From: Prevotella sp. CAG:1031
GTDB taxonomy: Bacteria; Bacteroidota; Bacteroidia; Bacteroidales; Muribaculaceae
Length of the DNA: 47,199 nucleotides
Assembly (NCBI GenBank): GCA_000431215.1
Contig: HF985599.1
Location: 20,137 to 67,335 of the forward strand
Reading direction: 5' to 3'
Position numbers and translations under genes: made by a program. The notes below the pieces were generated by a model. It searched no databases, was not told the DNA's origin, and was given only the letters and a program-made list of their open reading frames with translations. Shown piece by piece: positions 1 through 8,609 of this stretch (positions are counted from its first letter, which is position 1; each line of letters opens with the position of its first letter).

Positions 1-76
1 CTTTGTCGGCGCTTCGTCCGCCGCAGGCGGTGGCCAGCAATACTATGGTGGCAGCTGAGAAAAGGCTTATTTTCAT
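1..76 (-). CDS. Lipoprotein, N-terminal fragment (runs off window)
   Basis: Only the first 25 codons are inside the window. They start at ATG 76-74 and read a short basic end, a hydrophobic stretch (LFSAATIVLLATA) and then Cys18 followed by GG, which is a lipoprotein signal peptide. The mature protein is outside the window, so its function cannot be stated. It lies 32 bases after the stop of the VanZ-like gene on the same strand and is probably the next gene of that operon. Confidence 0.6.
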   Translation of the reverse strand, partial: MKISLFSAATIVLLATACGGRSADK

Positions 77-108
77 CCTATTGACAGGTTTTGATGGTGC
101 AAAATTAC

Positions 109-498
109 TCAATTCCGCCGAAAACGCAATAAGACGCGATAAAGCATTGCTGCACAGAATGCTCCGGCTATGTCGGCTGCGAAATCAGCCCATTCGGCCG
201 TGCGTCCGAGACCCATTGACTGTTGCAGAATCTCGATAAGTCCCCCGAATGCCGATGCGGCTACTGTTGCCGCTATCGCCACACGAAGTGATGGCAGTCT
301 GCGTCGTGTCAGACGGAAGTCGAACATGAATGTCAGTGTCAGCAATCCGAACATGGCGGCATGGGCCAGTTTGTCGGCGCCCGGAAACATCGGGGGTGTG
401 TCGTCGGGCAGAGGGCGCGGAGCGAGTGTCAGATAAAGAATCAGAGCGATGAGGATTACCGAGGCCACTCCGGCGGCTGGATGTCGGCGGCTGTTCAT
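109..498 (-). CDS. VanZ-like membrane protein
   Basis: A 129-residue protein when started at ATG 498. The frame is open up to 606, but the upstream part has poor coding character, and ATG 498 overlaps the stop of the preceding glycosyltransferase gene in an ATGA arrangement, which is typical of translational coupling. It has about four hydrophobic segments, and the stretch PGADKLAHAAMFGLLTL followed by EILQQSMGLGRTAEWADF matches the VanZ-like family (a conserved DK-H pair, then an E-Q...R..E..D motif). VanZ itself gives low-level teicoplanin resistance, but most family members have no known function, so a general envelope role is all that can be inferred. Confidence 0.8.
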   Translation of the reverse strand: MNSRRHPAAGVASVILIALILYLTLAPRPLPDDTPPMFPGADKLAHAAMFGLLTLTFMFDFRLTRRRLPSLRVAIAATVAASAFGGLIEILQQSMGLGRTAEWADFAADIAGAFCAAMLYRVLLRFRRN

Positions 499-2222
499 TG
501 GCGCGAGAATCTGACGATCATAGCCGGGGAACCGCTGTCGCACGAGCGGCGGTCGGCGCGGTAAAGTGTGTCGAGCGCGTATGCCGCGCCGTAGCGTTCC
601 TTCCATAGCGGCATATCGTGCTCGTTGACAACAAGGAAGCCGGCACGAGGCAGCTCGGTGTCGGTTTCTTTCGTCTGCGACGAGCCGTCTTCGGGCGCGA
701 ACAGTCTCAGGCGGTCGCCGAGATAGAATGCCGCAGTGTAGTAGCGCAGCATCTTGATGTCGTTGAATGTATAAGTGTGGCTTACTGTAGGGTCGATACG
801 TCCGATAGCTTCGGCAAGCTGTTTGTCGCTCCGGGGGTTGAGTGCCGCCGGAAGAATAACGCCCGAGACAAGCCAGTAGATTGTCAGTGTGGTCGCTATG
901 GCGGCGAAAGCCTTGCGCTCACCTTTGCCGCGGGCAGCGAAATAAAGGGCGGCGCCCGACGTGATGGCGGCAGTGGCTATCAGAATCCAGCCTGTCGCTC
1001 CGGGGCCATCGGCATAGAGAGTGCGGGCGAGGTCAAGGGCCTCCCCTTTGAGAGCGGCTGACTGAGCCGAGGCGTCGATGAGGCAGAAGCCGACAGAGGC
1101 GAACGACACAATCAGTCCGACTGACGCGATTATGGCGGTATAGACGCTGACGACTCCCGACCTGACCGCTATGAGACGTTTGCCTAAAAGCACTGCAAAC
1201 CAGCTCAGGAAAGGATATAGCGGGAGAAGATAGACGCTCCGTTTGCTGGCGGGAAAACAATAGAATATGAATACCGTGGCTACTGCCGTGAGCGATATTA
1301 GCGATGCCGCCGACATGGAGTCGAGGCGTTGCCGCAGACTCAGGCGTTTCATATGTTTTCGCCGCAGCCGTTTTAGCGAGAAGAGCGATAGCAGGGCGCC
1401 GAGCGTATATGGAAGCATGCCGGCGGCTACGGTCTGGACGTTATACCACCACGGGTTGACGTGAGATTCATATGACATTGTGCCGGTGAACCGTCCGAAG
1501 TTTTCTTCGAGAGCGAGCCTGAGGAATCTGTCGCCTCCGGCATTGTAGGCACCCCAATACCATATGGCGGGAACGACGAGCGCGAGAAGTCCGTTGGCTG
1601 TCATGAGCCCGAATGTCGGCCAGAAGCGCCTGTGACGCAGTAAAAAATATATGCCGGCGATGAGGCAGGGCAGAACCATTCCGACAGGCCCTTTTGTGAG
1701 TACGCCGCAGGTCATCAGCACTATGGCGGCGGCCGACAGCCTCGGCTTCTCCGTCCATAGCAGAGCGTAGACCGAAGTGACGGTGAAGCAGGTCAGCAGC
1801 ATGTCGACTCGGCAGTTGGCGCCGGCGCGCCACACTTCGATTGTCGTGATCGACACGAGAGTCGTGGCCAGAGCCATGACATTGTCTGAGGTCTTGCGGG
1901 CAAAGAAAAAGAACGTTGCCAGCGCCATCGCTATCACAGCTGCCGCGCTCGGAAGACGCGATGCGAATTCGCTGATGCCGCCTGTCAGTGTCGAGGCTGC
2001 GGCGATGAGCCATGCCAGAAACGGCGGCTTGTAGGGAATGTCGGCTCCATAGCTTTCGGGAAGAATGAAGTCGCCGCTGTTGAGCATGGTGACGGCGACA
2101 AGAGCTTCGCGCGGCTCACCTTTGGTGTTGAAGAGTGTGTCGCCGAGCCATGGCACAAACGTGACGATGAGCACAAGCAGCAGCGTGGCACCCATCAATA
2201 TGCGCGGATTTTTCAGATTCAT
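495..2222 (-). CDS. ArnT/GT39-like integral membrane glycosyltransferase
   Basis: A 575-residue polytopic membrane protein with about ten to twelve hydrophobic segments. The first loop contains GEPREA (residues 35-40), with the acidic residue typical of the catalytic loop of polyprenyl-phosphate-sugar glycosyltransferases, followed by KPPF (65-68), a hallmark of the ArnT/PMT (GT39/GT83) group. Such enzymes transfer a sugar from a lipid-phosphate donor to lipid A, protein or another envelope acceptor on the periplasmic face. The acceptor cannot be read from the sequence. Its ATG shares one base with the stop of cdaA (TAATG) and its own stop overlaps the VanZ-like start, so the three genes are coupled. 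The C-terminal third is a soluble domain, as is usual for ArnT-like proteins. Confidence 0.85.
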   Translation of the reverse strand: MNLKNPRILMGATLLLVLIVTFVPWLGDTLFNTKGEPREALVAVTMLNSGDFILPESYGADIPYKPPFLAWLIAAASTLTGGISEFASRLPSAAAVIAMALATFFFFARKTSDNVMALATTLVSITTIEVWRAGANCRVDMLLTCFTVTSVYALLWTEKPRLSAAAIVLMTCGVLTKGPVGMVLPCLIAGIYFLLRHRRFWPTFGLMTANGLLALVVPAIWYWGAYNAGGDRFLRLALEENFGRFTGTMSYESHVNPWWYNVQTVAAGMLPYTLGALLSLFSLKRLRRKHMKRLSLRQRLDSMSAASLISLTAVATVFIFYCFPASKRSVYLLPLYPFLSWFAVLLGKRLIAVRSGVVSVYTAIIASVGLIVSFASVGFCLIDASAQSAALKGEALDLARTLYADGPGATGWILIATAAITSGAALYFAARGKGERKAFAAIATTLTIYWLVSGVILPAALNPRSDKQLAEAIGRIDPTVSHTYTFNDIKMLRYYTAAFYLGDRLRLFAPEDGSSQTKETDTELPRAGFLVVNEHDMPLWKERYGAAYALDTLYRADRRSCDSGSPAMIVRFSRQ

Positions 2223-2998
2223 TATTTCGATAGCGCTTGCGACAGACGGTGCTCGAGGTCGGCCGTGCTGAGGCGGGTTGTCAGTTTGCCGCGATGGGCC
2301 ATGGAGATATTGCCCGTTTCTTCGCTGACTACTATGGCGAAAGCGTCGGTGGCCTGCGCTATGCCGAGTGCCGAGCGGTGGCGCAGGCCAAGCGAGCGCG
2401 GAACATTGACGTCATGGCTGACAGGCAGAATGCAGCCTGCCGCTTTTATGCGCCCGTCGGCGATTATGAGCGCGCCGTCGTGGAGCGGTGAGTTCTTGAA
2501 AAAGATATTCTCGATGAGGCGTGTGTTTATACGCGCGTCGATCATGTCGCCGGTTTTCTCGTATTGGTCGAGCGGAACCTCTTCCTGAATGACAATCAGG
2601 GCGCCGGTCTTCGACTTAGCCATATTCATGCAGGCATAGACGATAGGCAGAACATACTTGCGGTTTCGGGCTTCGCTGTCGTCGTGGCTGTGATGGAAGA
2701 GGTTTCGCAGGAAGCGCCATCGCTTGTGGTCGCCGAGTTCGACGAGAAAACGTTTTATCTGATCCTGGAATATGATGACGAGAACGAGCAGTCCGATGCT
2801 CATGAACTTGTCGAGAACCGACCCGATAAGTTTCATCTCGAGAATCTGGCTGGCGAGAACCCACACCCCGAGAAAGGCCAGGATTCCGTAGAATATGTTG
2901 ATTGTGCCGCTCTCACGCATCATTCGGTAGAGGTAGAAGAGCAGCAGGCCCATCAACAGAACGTCGAGAAGGTCGCGCAGGGTGAAAGCGGTCAACAT
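2222..2998 (-). CDS. cdaA: Diadenylate cyclase CdaA (c-di-AMP synthase)
   Basis: A 258-residue protein with three N-terminal membrane helices (about residues 8-25, 33-52 and 63-78) and a cytoplasmic DisA_N/DAC domain. The two catalytic motifs of diadenylate cyclases are intact: DGA at 174-176 (after SPLH) and RHRSA at 206-210. The enzyme condenses two ATP into cyclic di-AMP, a second messenger for potassium and osmotic balance and cell wall integrity. It follows folP by 4 bases, as commonly seen in Bacteroidetes, and shares one base with the downstream glycosyltransferase start. No CdaR-type partner gene is visible next to it, unlike in Firmicutes. Confidence 0.95.
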   Translation of the reverse strand: MLTAFTLRDLLDVLLMGLLLFYLYRMMRESGTINIFYGILAFLGVWVLASQILEMKLIGSVLDKFMSIGLLVLVIIFQDQIKRFLVELGDHKRWRFLRNLFHHSHDDSEARNRKYVLPIVYACMNMAKSKTGALIVIQEEVPLDQYEKTGDMIDARINTRLIENIFFKNSPLHDGALIIADGRIKAAGCILPVSHDVNVPRSLGLRHRSALGIAQATDAFAIVVSEETGNISMAHRGKLTTRLSTADLEHRLSQALSK

Positions 2999-3002
2999 AG
3001 GC

Positions 3003-3851
3003 TCAGGCTGGGGTTGGATAGGTTAGACTGACAATCTCGCGGGCCTCGACGGCGGCTTTTACGTCGTGGACGCGCAGTATTGCCGCGCCGTTGACGAGAG
3101 CCAGAGTATTGGCTGCCGTTGTAGCCTCGAGGGCTTCGGCGGCTGTGATTCCGAGCGGCCGGGTAAGCATCGATTTGCGCGAGAGACCGATGAGCACAGG
3201 CGTACCCAGCAGGTCTTCGATTTCGGCGGTAGCGCGCAGAAGTTCGTAGTTCTGGCCGACGGTCTTGGCGAATCCGAGCCCGGGGTCGGCTATGATGTCG
3301 GCTACTCCGGCAAGTCGGAAACGTTCGATTTTGCGAGAGAGGTCGGCCACGACTTCAGTGACGACACCTTCGGGGTAGTCACACATGCTTTGCATTGTGG
3401 CCGGCGTTCCGCGCATGTGCATCATTATATAGGGAACGTGCAGAGAGGCCACTGTCGGCATCATTTCCGGGTCGAGATCTCCGCCCGATATGTCGTTGAC
3501 GATGTCGGCCCCGTACTCCACGGCGCTTCGGGCCACTGAAGCTCTGAAAGTGTCGACACTCAGGGGAATGTCGGCGCTGACCGAACGTACAGCCTCGATG
3601 CCGACGGCTATACGGGCTTCCTCGGTGGCGGCGTCGCAGGTTTCGGCGCCCGGACGTGTCGAGCAGGCTCCGAGGTCAATAATGTCGACGCCGTCGGCGA
3701 TCATCGTGGCGGCGCGACCGGCGATGCTGTCGGCGTCGGCAGCCCGCGATCCTTCCCAGAAGCTGTCGGGGGTCACGTTGATTATGCCCATTATCATGGG
3801 GCGCTCGACGCGGAGAAGATTGCCGCGGATGTTCAGAGTGAAAGGCTTCAT
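3003..3851 (-). CDS. folP: Dihydropteroate synthase
   Basis: A 282-residue TIM-barrel enzyme that joins p-aminobenzoate to 6-hydroxymethyl-dihydropterin diphosphate in folate synthesis; it is the sulfonamide target. Motifs visible in order: INVTPDSF (24-31), DLGACSTRPGA (a variant of the usual DIGGESTRPG, with Ala-Cys for Gly-Glu), SVDTFRASVA, NDISGG, MMHMRGTP, DPGLGF and GLSRKSML. Full length for the family. Start ATG 3851 lies 13 bases after the PorU2-like gene, and cdaA follows after 4 bases. The GE to AC change lies in the phosphate/pABA loop region and may be a lineage feature; nothing suggests loss of function. Confidence 0.95.
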   Translation of the reverse strand: MKPFTLNIRGNLLRVERPMIMGIINVTPDSFWEGSRAADADSIAGRAATMIADGVDIIDLGACSTRPGAETCDAATEEARIAVGIEAVRSVSADIPLSVDTFRASVARSAVEYGADIVNDISGGDLDPEMMPTVASLHVPYIMMHMRGTPATMQSMCDYPEGVVTEVVADLSRKIERFRLAGVADIIADPGLGFAKTVGQNYELLRATAEIEDLLGTPVLIGLSRKSMLTRPLGITAAEALEATTAANTLALVNGAAILRVHDVKAAVEAREIVSLTYPTPA

Positions 3852-3864
3852 GGCGCGTTGGCGG

Positions 3865-6800
3865 TTAGTGGCGGAGAAGAATCAGTTCGAGATCAGGCGT
3901 TACACCGCGGTCGTTCTCTTTCTTCAGAAGGGCGCGCACGCGGTAGCGGCCGTCTGGAAGAGTCTCATCCGGACGCCAGATGAAGGGGAAGTTCGGGTTG
4001 GCGGTCGATTCGATTGTCTTGCCGTTGATGTCTTCGATAATAAGACGAGCTACTTCAGCACCTGAATTCGACGTGAAAGTTATTGTGGCGTTGGAGGTCA
4101 CGATGTCGTCGTCGGCAGTCAGCTTGCCGGTGAGCCCCGAGTTCGTCAGATTGAAAGCTATGCGGCGTGTCGAGAAGTTGCCGAGGTTGTCGCTCACCGT
4201 GAGGCTCGCCGTATGGTAGCCTTCACTGATTCCGCTCAGCGGAACGCGAAGGGTGGCGCTGCCGTCGATGTTGAACACGAATGCTCCCTGCATATCGGTT
4301 ATCGAGTTGGTTTCGTCGACGATGAGGCGCGGACGATTGCCCAGATTGCCGAGTGAAAGGTAAAGTCCTGAAGGATCGGGCGCGATTGTGGCGTAGACTA
4401 CGGCGGGAGAAGCAACACCGTCACCGTCGCTGAACGAAGGATTGTTGACATAGAACTCCGTTATTTCAGGCCCTGTAGTATCGTCGGATGGCTTGTTGCC
4501 GTCGGTGCCGACGCTGATGCCGCGCCAGGTGGTGCAGGCGCTTCCGCCGTCAGCTGTAGAGGCTGTGGCGGTGATTATGGCGAGATTGCCTTTGACGGGA
4601 CTTCCTATGGCAGGCTTCGGAAGTGTCAGGCTGACTCTCCAGTGTCCGTCGGTTATTCTCGCCGATGCTGATGCCAGGATGTCTTGTTCGATATCGAACG
4701 TGCGGTCGGGCGTGTCGTCGTTTCCGGGTGCGAGAGTCGGGGCCTGCGACAGTCCGTCATAGACGGTCACACGGGCCGTTCCCGTATAATCTTCGATGAC
4801 ATCGCCTGTGGCAGGGTCGTTGACGGTGCCTTCGAGTGTGATTGTCTGATAGGCTTTTATCGGTTTAGGCCCTCCTGTGGCCGCTTCTCCGTTGAGCGAT
4901 GTCACAGCCATGGTATATTGCGGAGCATGGATGGGCATGGCGGGGTCGGCGCCGAGGTTATAGTTGAGGGTGTTGATTCCGAGGCCTTCGGCGGCGCTTG
5001 TGATGGTTTGTGATGTCGACTCCATGATTCTGTTGAATGAGCGTCGCCAGATGTCACCGATATATTCGCTTCCGCGGTTGGCGGCATATTCGTCGGTGAA
5101 GGCGTAATAGAGCTGACGGTTGTGGCTGAGATAAACCTGACGTCCGGCCGAGATGACGCCTATCGGGCCGCTGTCGTGGAGCAGCATTGTGTTGCCTATT
5201 GTCGGAGTTGTCGAGCTAAGCGACAGAACGTGGCATGTCGCCATGAATATCATCGGATGATTGCCGAAGTTTATGTTGCTGACCGAGGTGCTGGTCATCA
5301 GCGACGGCGGCCCGATGCTTTCGTAAGAGCCGTGTCCGGCAAAAATTCCCAGTCCGGCGCCTCGGGTGAAGAATCTCGACACTGTTCCGAGCCTGTCGGC
5401 CTCGTTCATTGGCGAGAACATAGCCGTGAAGGTCTTGTTGAGTTCCATACCGAGCGAGCCGCTTGTGAGCCGCCGCCCTGCCTCTTCGCTCATGTCGACA
5501 TGCTGGTTGGCATCGCCGTAGCCTGCAAGAAGAATCGTGCGCGAGAAGTCGTCGGTCTTGAAGTAATTTTCGAGATGATCGCGGAATTTCACTACGGCAG
5601 CGTCGGCTTCGTCGGTGGTCGATACCGGATAGCGGCCCACGGCGATATCGACTTTCGAGCGCCATATGTTGGCCGGGGTGAAGTCGTCGGACAGCATTCC
5701 GAAGAAGGTATCGGCCATAAAGGCGCGCGGATCCATAGTGTAGTATGGGGCGAAGCTTGAGCCGGGAATGTCGGTGGCCTGATATGTCACGATGTAATTA
5801 TTGTCGCTGAAAACGAGATGACGGTTATCCCAGCTTCCGAGGCCGAAAAGAAACAGGTAGCGGAACGACTCGGGATTACGGTCGTAGAGCATCTTCACGT
5901 AGCGCCGGAGGCCTATGGCCGACTGTGCTCCCGAAGAAAATTCATTGTAGACAGTCTCGGGCGACACTACTTTGACGCGCAGTCCCTGATGTTTTTTGTG
6001 GAGAGCGGCGATTTCGCGGGCCTGCTTTATGTAGGCTTCGGGTGCCACTATGAGCATATCGATCGGAGCGCTGTCGCCGTGGAGGTTGCTGTTGGGTGCT
6101 TCTCCGATATATTCCGGGGTGAAAAATCCGTTATCCGAGGCCGGATCGAAAGCGACTATGCGGGCTCCGTAGGCCTCATCGGGGCTCACGGCGTTGTCGT
6201 CGCCGATAGCCATCGGACGGACAGAGAGAGCTGATGTTACGTCCCAGACGCGCGACGTCGGCGTGAGGCCGTCGATGGCGACATTGGCACCGTTGAGACT
6301 CTGGAACTGCATCTGAAGCTGGCCGTGGGAGCCGAGCCTGTTGTGGCGCCGGTAAAGCATTGCGGCATAGTTCATCGCCATCCATTCGAGGCCTGAGTCT
6401 GACGAATAGAAGCTGACAGGGAGGGTCAGGTTGTCGCTCCAGTCGAACGGGGCCACAGTGACATATGAACGTTTGGGCATTTGCGACATGATGACCTGAC
6501 CGGAGATTTCAGGATCGTAGCCGAAATTATAGGCAAACGATTCGTCGCTGCCTCGGCGATAGCTTGTCGGCACTCCCGGCACGAGCTTCAGTTTCGAGGC
6601 TACTGTGTTTGTGGCGCGCCAGGCAGGCTGATAGAGCAGATAGAAATAAAATGGATTGGCCGAGGCATCGGGATTCTGGACGGCATCGAGAACCGAAAAC
6701 GAATATTTGCCTTCAGGCGAATCGGCCGATGTTATTTTATTACTGAAATAATAAGAGGCTCCTTCAGCCGGACACCATTGTTCGCGTTCCTGATAGTCGA

Positions 6801-7290
6801 AGGCGATATGCTCGGTGCGTGAACTGTTTTCCGAGGCTTTGTAGGATACTTCGTTGGCGGTAGGACTGTCGGTTTCGCTGTCGCTGAGAAAGTAAACCGA
6901 GTAGGGGGCATAGTAGTTGCGGACTGTCTCGATGTTGCGTATGTCGCTGACGGTCACGCGATAATCGGCCTCGCCGTAGAAATACAGGCTGTTGTCGATG
7001 ACGGCACTGTATTGCATCGGAAGATCATCGGGCGTTTCAGCGCTGAAAGTGGCGTCGGCAAGCTCTACTCCGCTGTAGCCGTAGACGCGCACGTTAGCAG
7101 GGTCGGAGAATCCCCAGCGGCTCAGCTGTTCGGCTGTCAGCCGCTGAATTCCGGTCTGGGTTACTTTGATCTTGACCCACCGTCCTTCGGCAAGACGCGA
7201 GGCGGTGGCGAAGTGAGATGCCGGGAGAGCGGCTGCCTGAAGGTAGCACAGGAGAGCTCCCGCTGTGAGGATATGTCTTGGTAGCTTCAT
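3865..7290 (-). CDS. C25 (gingipain/PorU-family) cysteine peptidase, PorU2-like
   Basis: A 1141-residue secreted protein. It has a signal peptide (about 1-22), then the PorU-type N-terminal block GRWVKIKV..TGI..L (about 36-60) and VRVYGYSG. The peptidase C25 domain (about 405-780) has the catalytic pair His653 in GIFAGHGSY and Cys686 in FMATCHVLS. C-terminal Ig-like modules end in a segment (IEDINGKTIESTANPNFPFIW...DGRYRVRALL) like a T9SS C-terminal or FlgD-like domain. PorU is the T9SS sortase that cleaves cargo C-terminal domains and attaches cargo to A-LPS. Compared with the second C25 protein in this window, the region around Cys lacks the usual PorU TC.FSR.D pattern, so this is the more divergent paralogue and its substrate is unclear. 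Confidence 0.85.
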   Translation of the reverse strand: MKLPRHILTAGALLCYLQAAALPASHFATASRLAEGRWVKIKVTQTGIQRLTAEQLSRWGFSDPANVRVYGYSGVELADATFSAETPDDLPMQYSAVIDNSLYFYGEADYRVTVSDIRNIETVRNYYAPYSVYFLSDSETDSPTANEVSYKASENSSRTEHIAFDYQEREQWCPAEGASYYFSNKITSADSPEGKYSFSVLDAVQNPDASANPFYFYLLYQPAWRATNTVASKLKLVPGVPTSYRRGSDESFAYNFGYDPEISGQVIMSQMPKRSYVTVAPFDWSDNLTLPVSFYSSDSGLEWMAMNYAAMLYRRHNRLGSHGQLQMQFQSLNGANVAIDGLTPTSRVWDVTSALSVRPMAIGDDNAVSPDEAYGARIVAFDPASDNGFFTPEYIGEAPNSNLHGDSAPIDMLIVAPEAYIKQAREIAALHKKHQGLRVKVVSPETVYNEFSSGAQSAIGLRRYVKMLYDRNPESFRYLFLFGLGSWDNRHLVFSDNNYIVTYQATDIPGSSFAPYYTMDPRAFMADTFFGMLSDDFTPANIWRSKVDIAVGRYPVSTTDEADAAVVKFRDHLENYFKTDDFSRTILLAGYGDANQHVDMSEEAGRRLTSGSLGMELNKTFTAMFSPMNEADRLGTVSRFFTRGAGLGIFAGHGSYESIGPPSLMTSTSVSNINFGNHPMIFMATCHVLSLSSTTPTIGNTMLLHDSGPIGVISAGRQVYLSHNRQLYYAFTDEYAANRGSEYIGDIWRRSFNRIMESTSQTITSAAEGLGINTLNYNLGADPAMPIHAPQYTMAVTSLNGEAATGGPKPIKAYQTITLEGTVNDPATGDVIEDYTGTARVTVYDGLSQAPTLAPGNDDTPDRTFDIEQDILASASARITDGHWRVSLTLPKPAIGSPVKGNLAIITATASTADGGSACTTWRGISVGTDGNKPSDDTTGPEITEFYVNNPSFSDGDGVASPAVVYATIAPDPSGLYLSLGNLGNRPRLIVDETNSITDMQGAFVFNIDGSATLRVPLSGISEGYHTASLTVSDNLGNFSTRRIAFNLTNSGLTGKLTADDDIVTSNATITFTSNSGAEVARLIIEDINGKTIESTANPNFPFIWRPDETLPDGRYRVRALLKKENDRGVTPDLELILLRH

Positions 7291-7294
7291 TGAG

Positions 7295-7852
7295 TTACTT
7301 TAGTCGGACTGTTAGGGCGCCGTCGGTGTCGTTGACGCTGATTCTGATTGTCGTTTCGGGTTCGGCCGGAATTTCGGCCGGCGTTATAGCGGGGATGAGC
7401 CAGTCGCCCATCTGAAGGGTCATATAGTTCGAGAGGGCGGCGACGACATTGTCGAGGTCGAGCGCCTCGCTGCCGAGGCCAAGGCTTATTTCGCCGGCTT
7501 TAAGCATGTAGCAGCCGTCGGGACTGAGGTCGAGACGGGGGCCGAGTGTCATCGCTCCCTCGAAAGCATGAAAGAGCCCGTCGAGCCGGTTGTCGGGATC
7601 GGGAAGAACGGGCCGGAGAATCATGGCGGCGGCAACTCCGTCGATATACCGCCGGGCGAAACGCGGATCTATGGATTTGCCAAGACGCCCCAGCCGGAAG
7701 GCTAAAACAGGGCGGGCGGCCCATTTCGGAGCCCATGCGGGCACGAAAAGAGGCTTGCCGCCGAGAATCATAGCGCTCGAAGGCACAATGCTCAGCGCTA
7801 TCGGTTCGGGGATTGCCTCTCCGGGGTTGCGGCCGACGACGATGGCTTTCAT
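7295..7852 (-). CDS. Divergent fumarylacetoacetate hydrolase-like protein
   Basis: A 185-residue cytosolic protein with no signal peptide. The central block FRLGRLGKSIDPRFARRYIDGVAA resembles the FAH family stretch (V-IG..GK.I..--A..Y---V) of Bacteroidetes proteins annotated as fumarylacetoacetate hydrolase, and KPLFVPAW is in the place of the usual KP....F. The acidic pair that binds the catalytic metal in that family (E.E just before the VV.IG strand) is replaced by basic and hydrophobic residues (AARPVLAF), so hydrolase activity is doubtful. Its ATG overlaps the rex stop (ATGA) and the PorU2-like gene follows after 4 bases. The family call is by pattern memory only. Confidence 0.55.
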   Translation of the reverse strand: MKAIVVGRNPGEAIPEPIALSIVPSSAMILGGKPLFVPAWAPKWAARPVLAFRLGRLGKSIDPRFARRYIDGVAAAMILRPVLPDPDNRLDGLFHAFEGAMTLGPRLDLSPDGCYMLKAGEISLGLGSEALDLDNVVAALSNYMTLQMGDWLIPAITPAEIPAEPETTIRISVNDTDGALTVRLK

Positions 7853-8550
7853 TCCTGCCTGCCGCCTCCGGCGGCGATCGACGATGCGCCCATTCTGTTA
7901 TACATGACGGCAAGATGGGCGTAGATCGATGTGTTCTGAATGACGATGCCTTCGGGAGGCACAATCCTGAACGGGGTGAAGTTCCAGAGCGCTTTGACAC
8001 CGGCTGCGACAAGACTGTCGGCAACGGCCTGGGCGCATTCGACGGGAACAGTGACGATTCCTATTCCGGCGCCGAGGGCTTCGCGGCGTTCGGCGAGTTC
8101 TCTGACGTCGTAGACGGGGACTCCGGCGACTTCGGTGCCGATAATCGAGGGGTTGGTGTCGAAACCGGCAACTATTTCGAGCCCGTAGCGCTGCAGGCCG
8201 TTGTCGGCGATCAGCGATGCGCCGAGACTTCCGACTCCGACGATGACAGCCTTATGGTTCTGCCTGAAGCCGAGAAAGTTTGAAAGCGCCTGCTCGAGGT
8301 TAGCCACTTCATAGCCTATGCGGGTTTTCCCTTTTATGGCTAAAAAAGAAAGATCTTTGGCGATCTGCGACGGATCTAAATTGAGAGTGCGCGCTATGGC
8401 AGTCGACGACACATATTCCTGACCCTGTTCGCGAAGCATGCTGACGTATGCCAGATACCAGGGCAGACGCCTAAGCGTCGGCTCCGGCAAAACGGCGCGC
8501 CGTGACTGTTGGGCGCCGCGCTGTCTGGTGTAGGAAGAAGGTGTTGACAT
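7849..8550 (-). CDS. rex: Redox-sensing transcriptional repressor Rex
   Basis: A 233-residue regulator. The N-terminal winged helix (about 22-85) contains EPTLRRLPWYLAY and VSSTAIARTLNLDPSQIAKDLSFL. The Rossmann domain has the NADH-binding GVGSLGASL, followed by GFDTNP and the C-terminal domain-swap helix (NTSIYAHLAVMYNRMG). Rex senses the NADH/NAD+ ratio and represses fermentation and respiration genes when NAD+ is high. In line with Bacteroidetes Rex proteins, the basic tail before the winged helix is long. It is the first gene of the minus-strand run rex, FAH-like, PorU2-like, folP, cdaA, with a good promoter 20 bases upstream. Confidence 0.95.
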   Translation of the reverse strand: MSTPSSYTRQRGAQQSRRAVLPEPTLRRLPWYLAYVSMLREQGQEYVSSTAIARTLNLDPSQIAKDLSFLAIKGKTRIGYEVANLEQALSNFLGFRQNHKAVIVGVGSLGASLIADNGLQRYGLEIVAGFDTNPSIIGTEVAGVPVYDVRELAERREALGAGIGIVTVPVECAQAVADSLVAAGVKALWNFTPFRIVPPEGIVIQNTSIYAHLAVMYNRMGASSIAAGGGRQE

Positions 8551-8569
8551 CAGAGACGGAATTCGACTG

Positions 8570-8600
8570 CAAATTTACAAATTTTCGGACAGTCAGACAA
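8570..8600 (-). promoter_or_regulatory. Promoter of rex operon
   Basis: Reading the minus strand, TTG (8600-8598) is followed after 20 bases by TAAATTTG (8577-8570), an exact TAnnTTTG -7 box of the Bacteroidetes primary sigma factor. The rex ATG (8550) is 19 bases downstream. No TTGTGA..TCACAA Rex operator was seen here, so autoregulation is not evident. Confidence 0.65.
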
Positions 8601-8609
8601 TAGTTTAGT

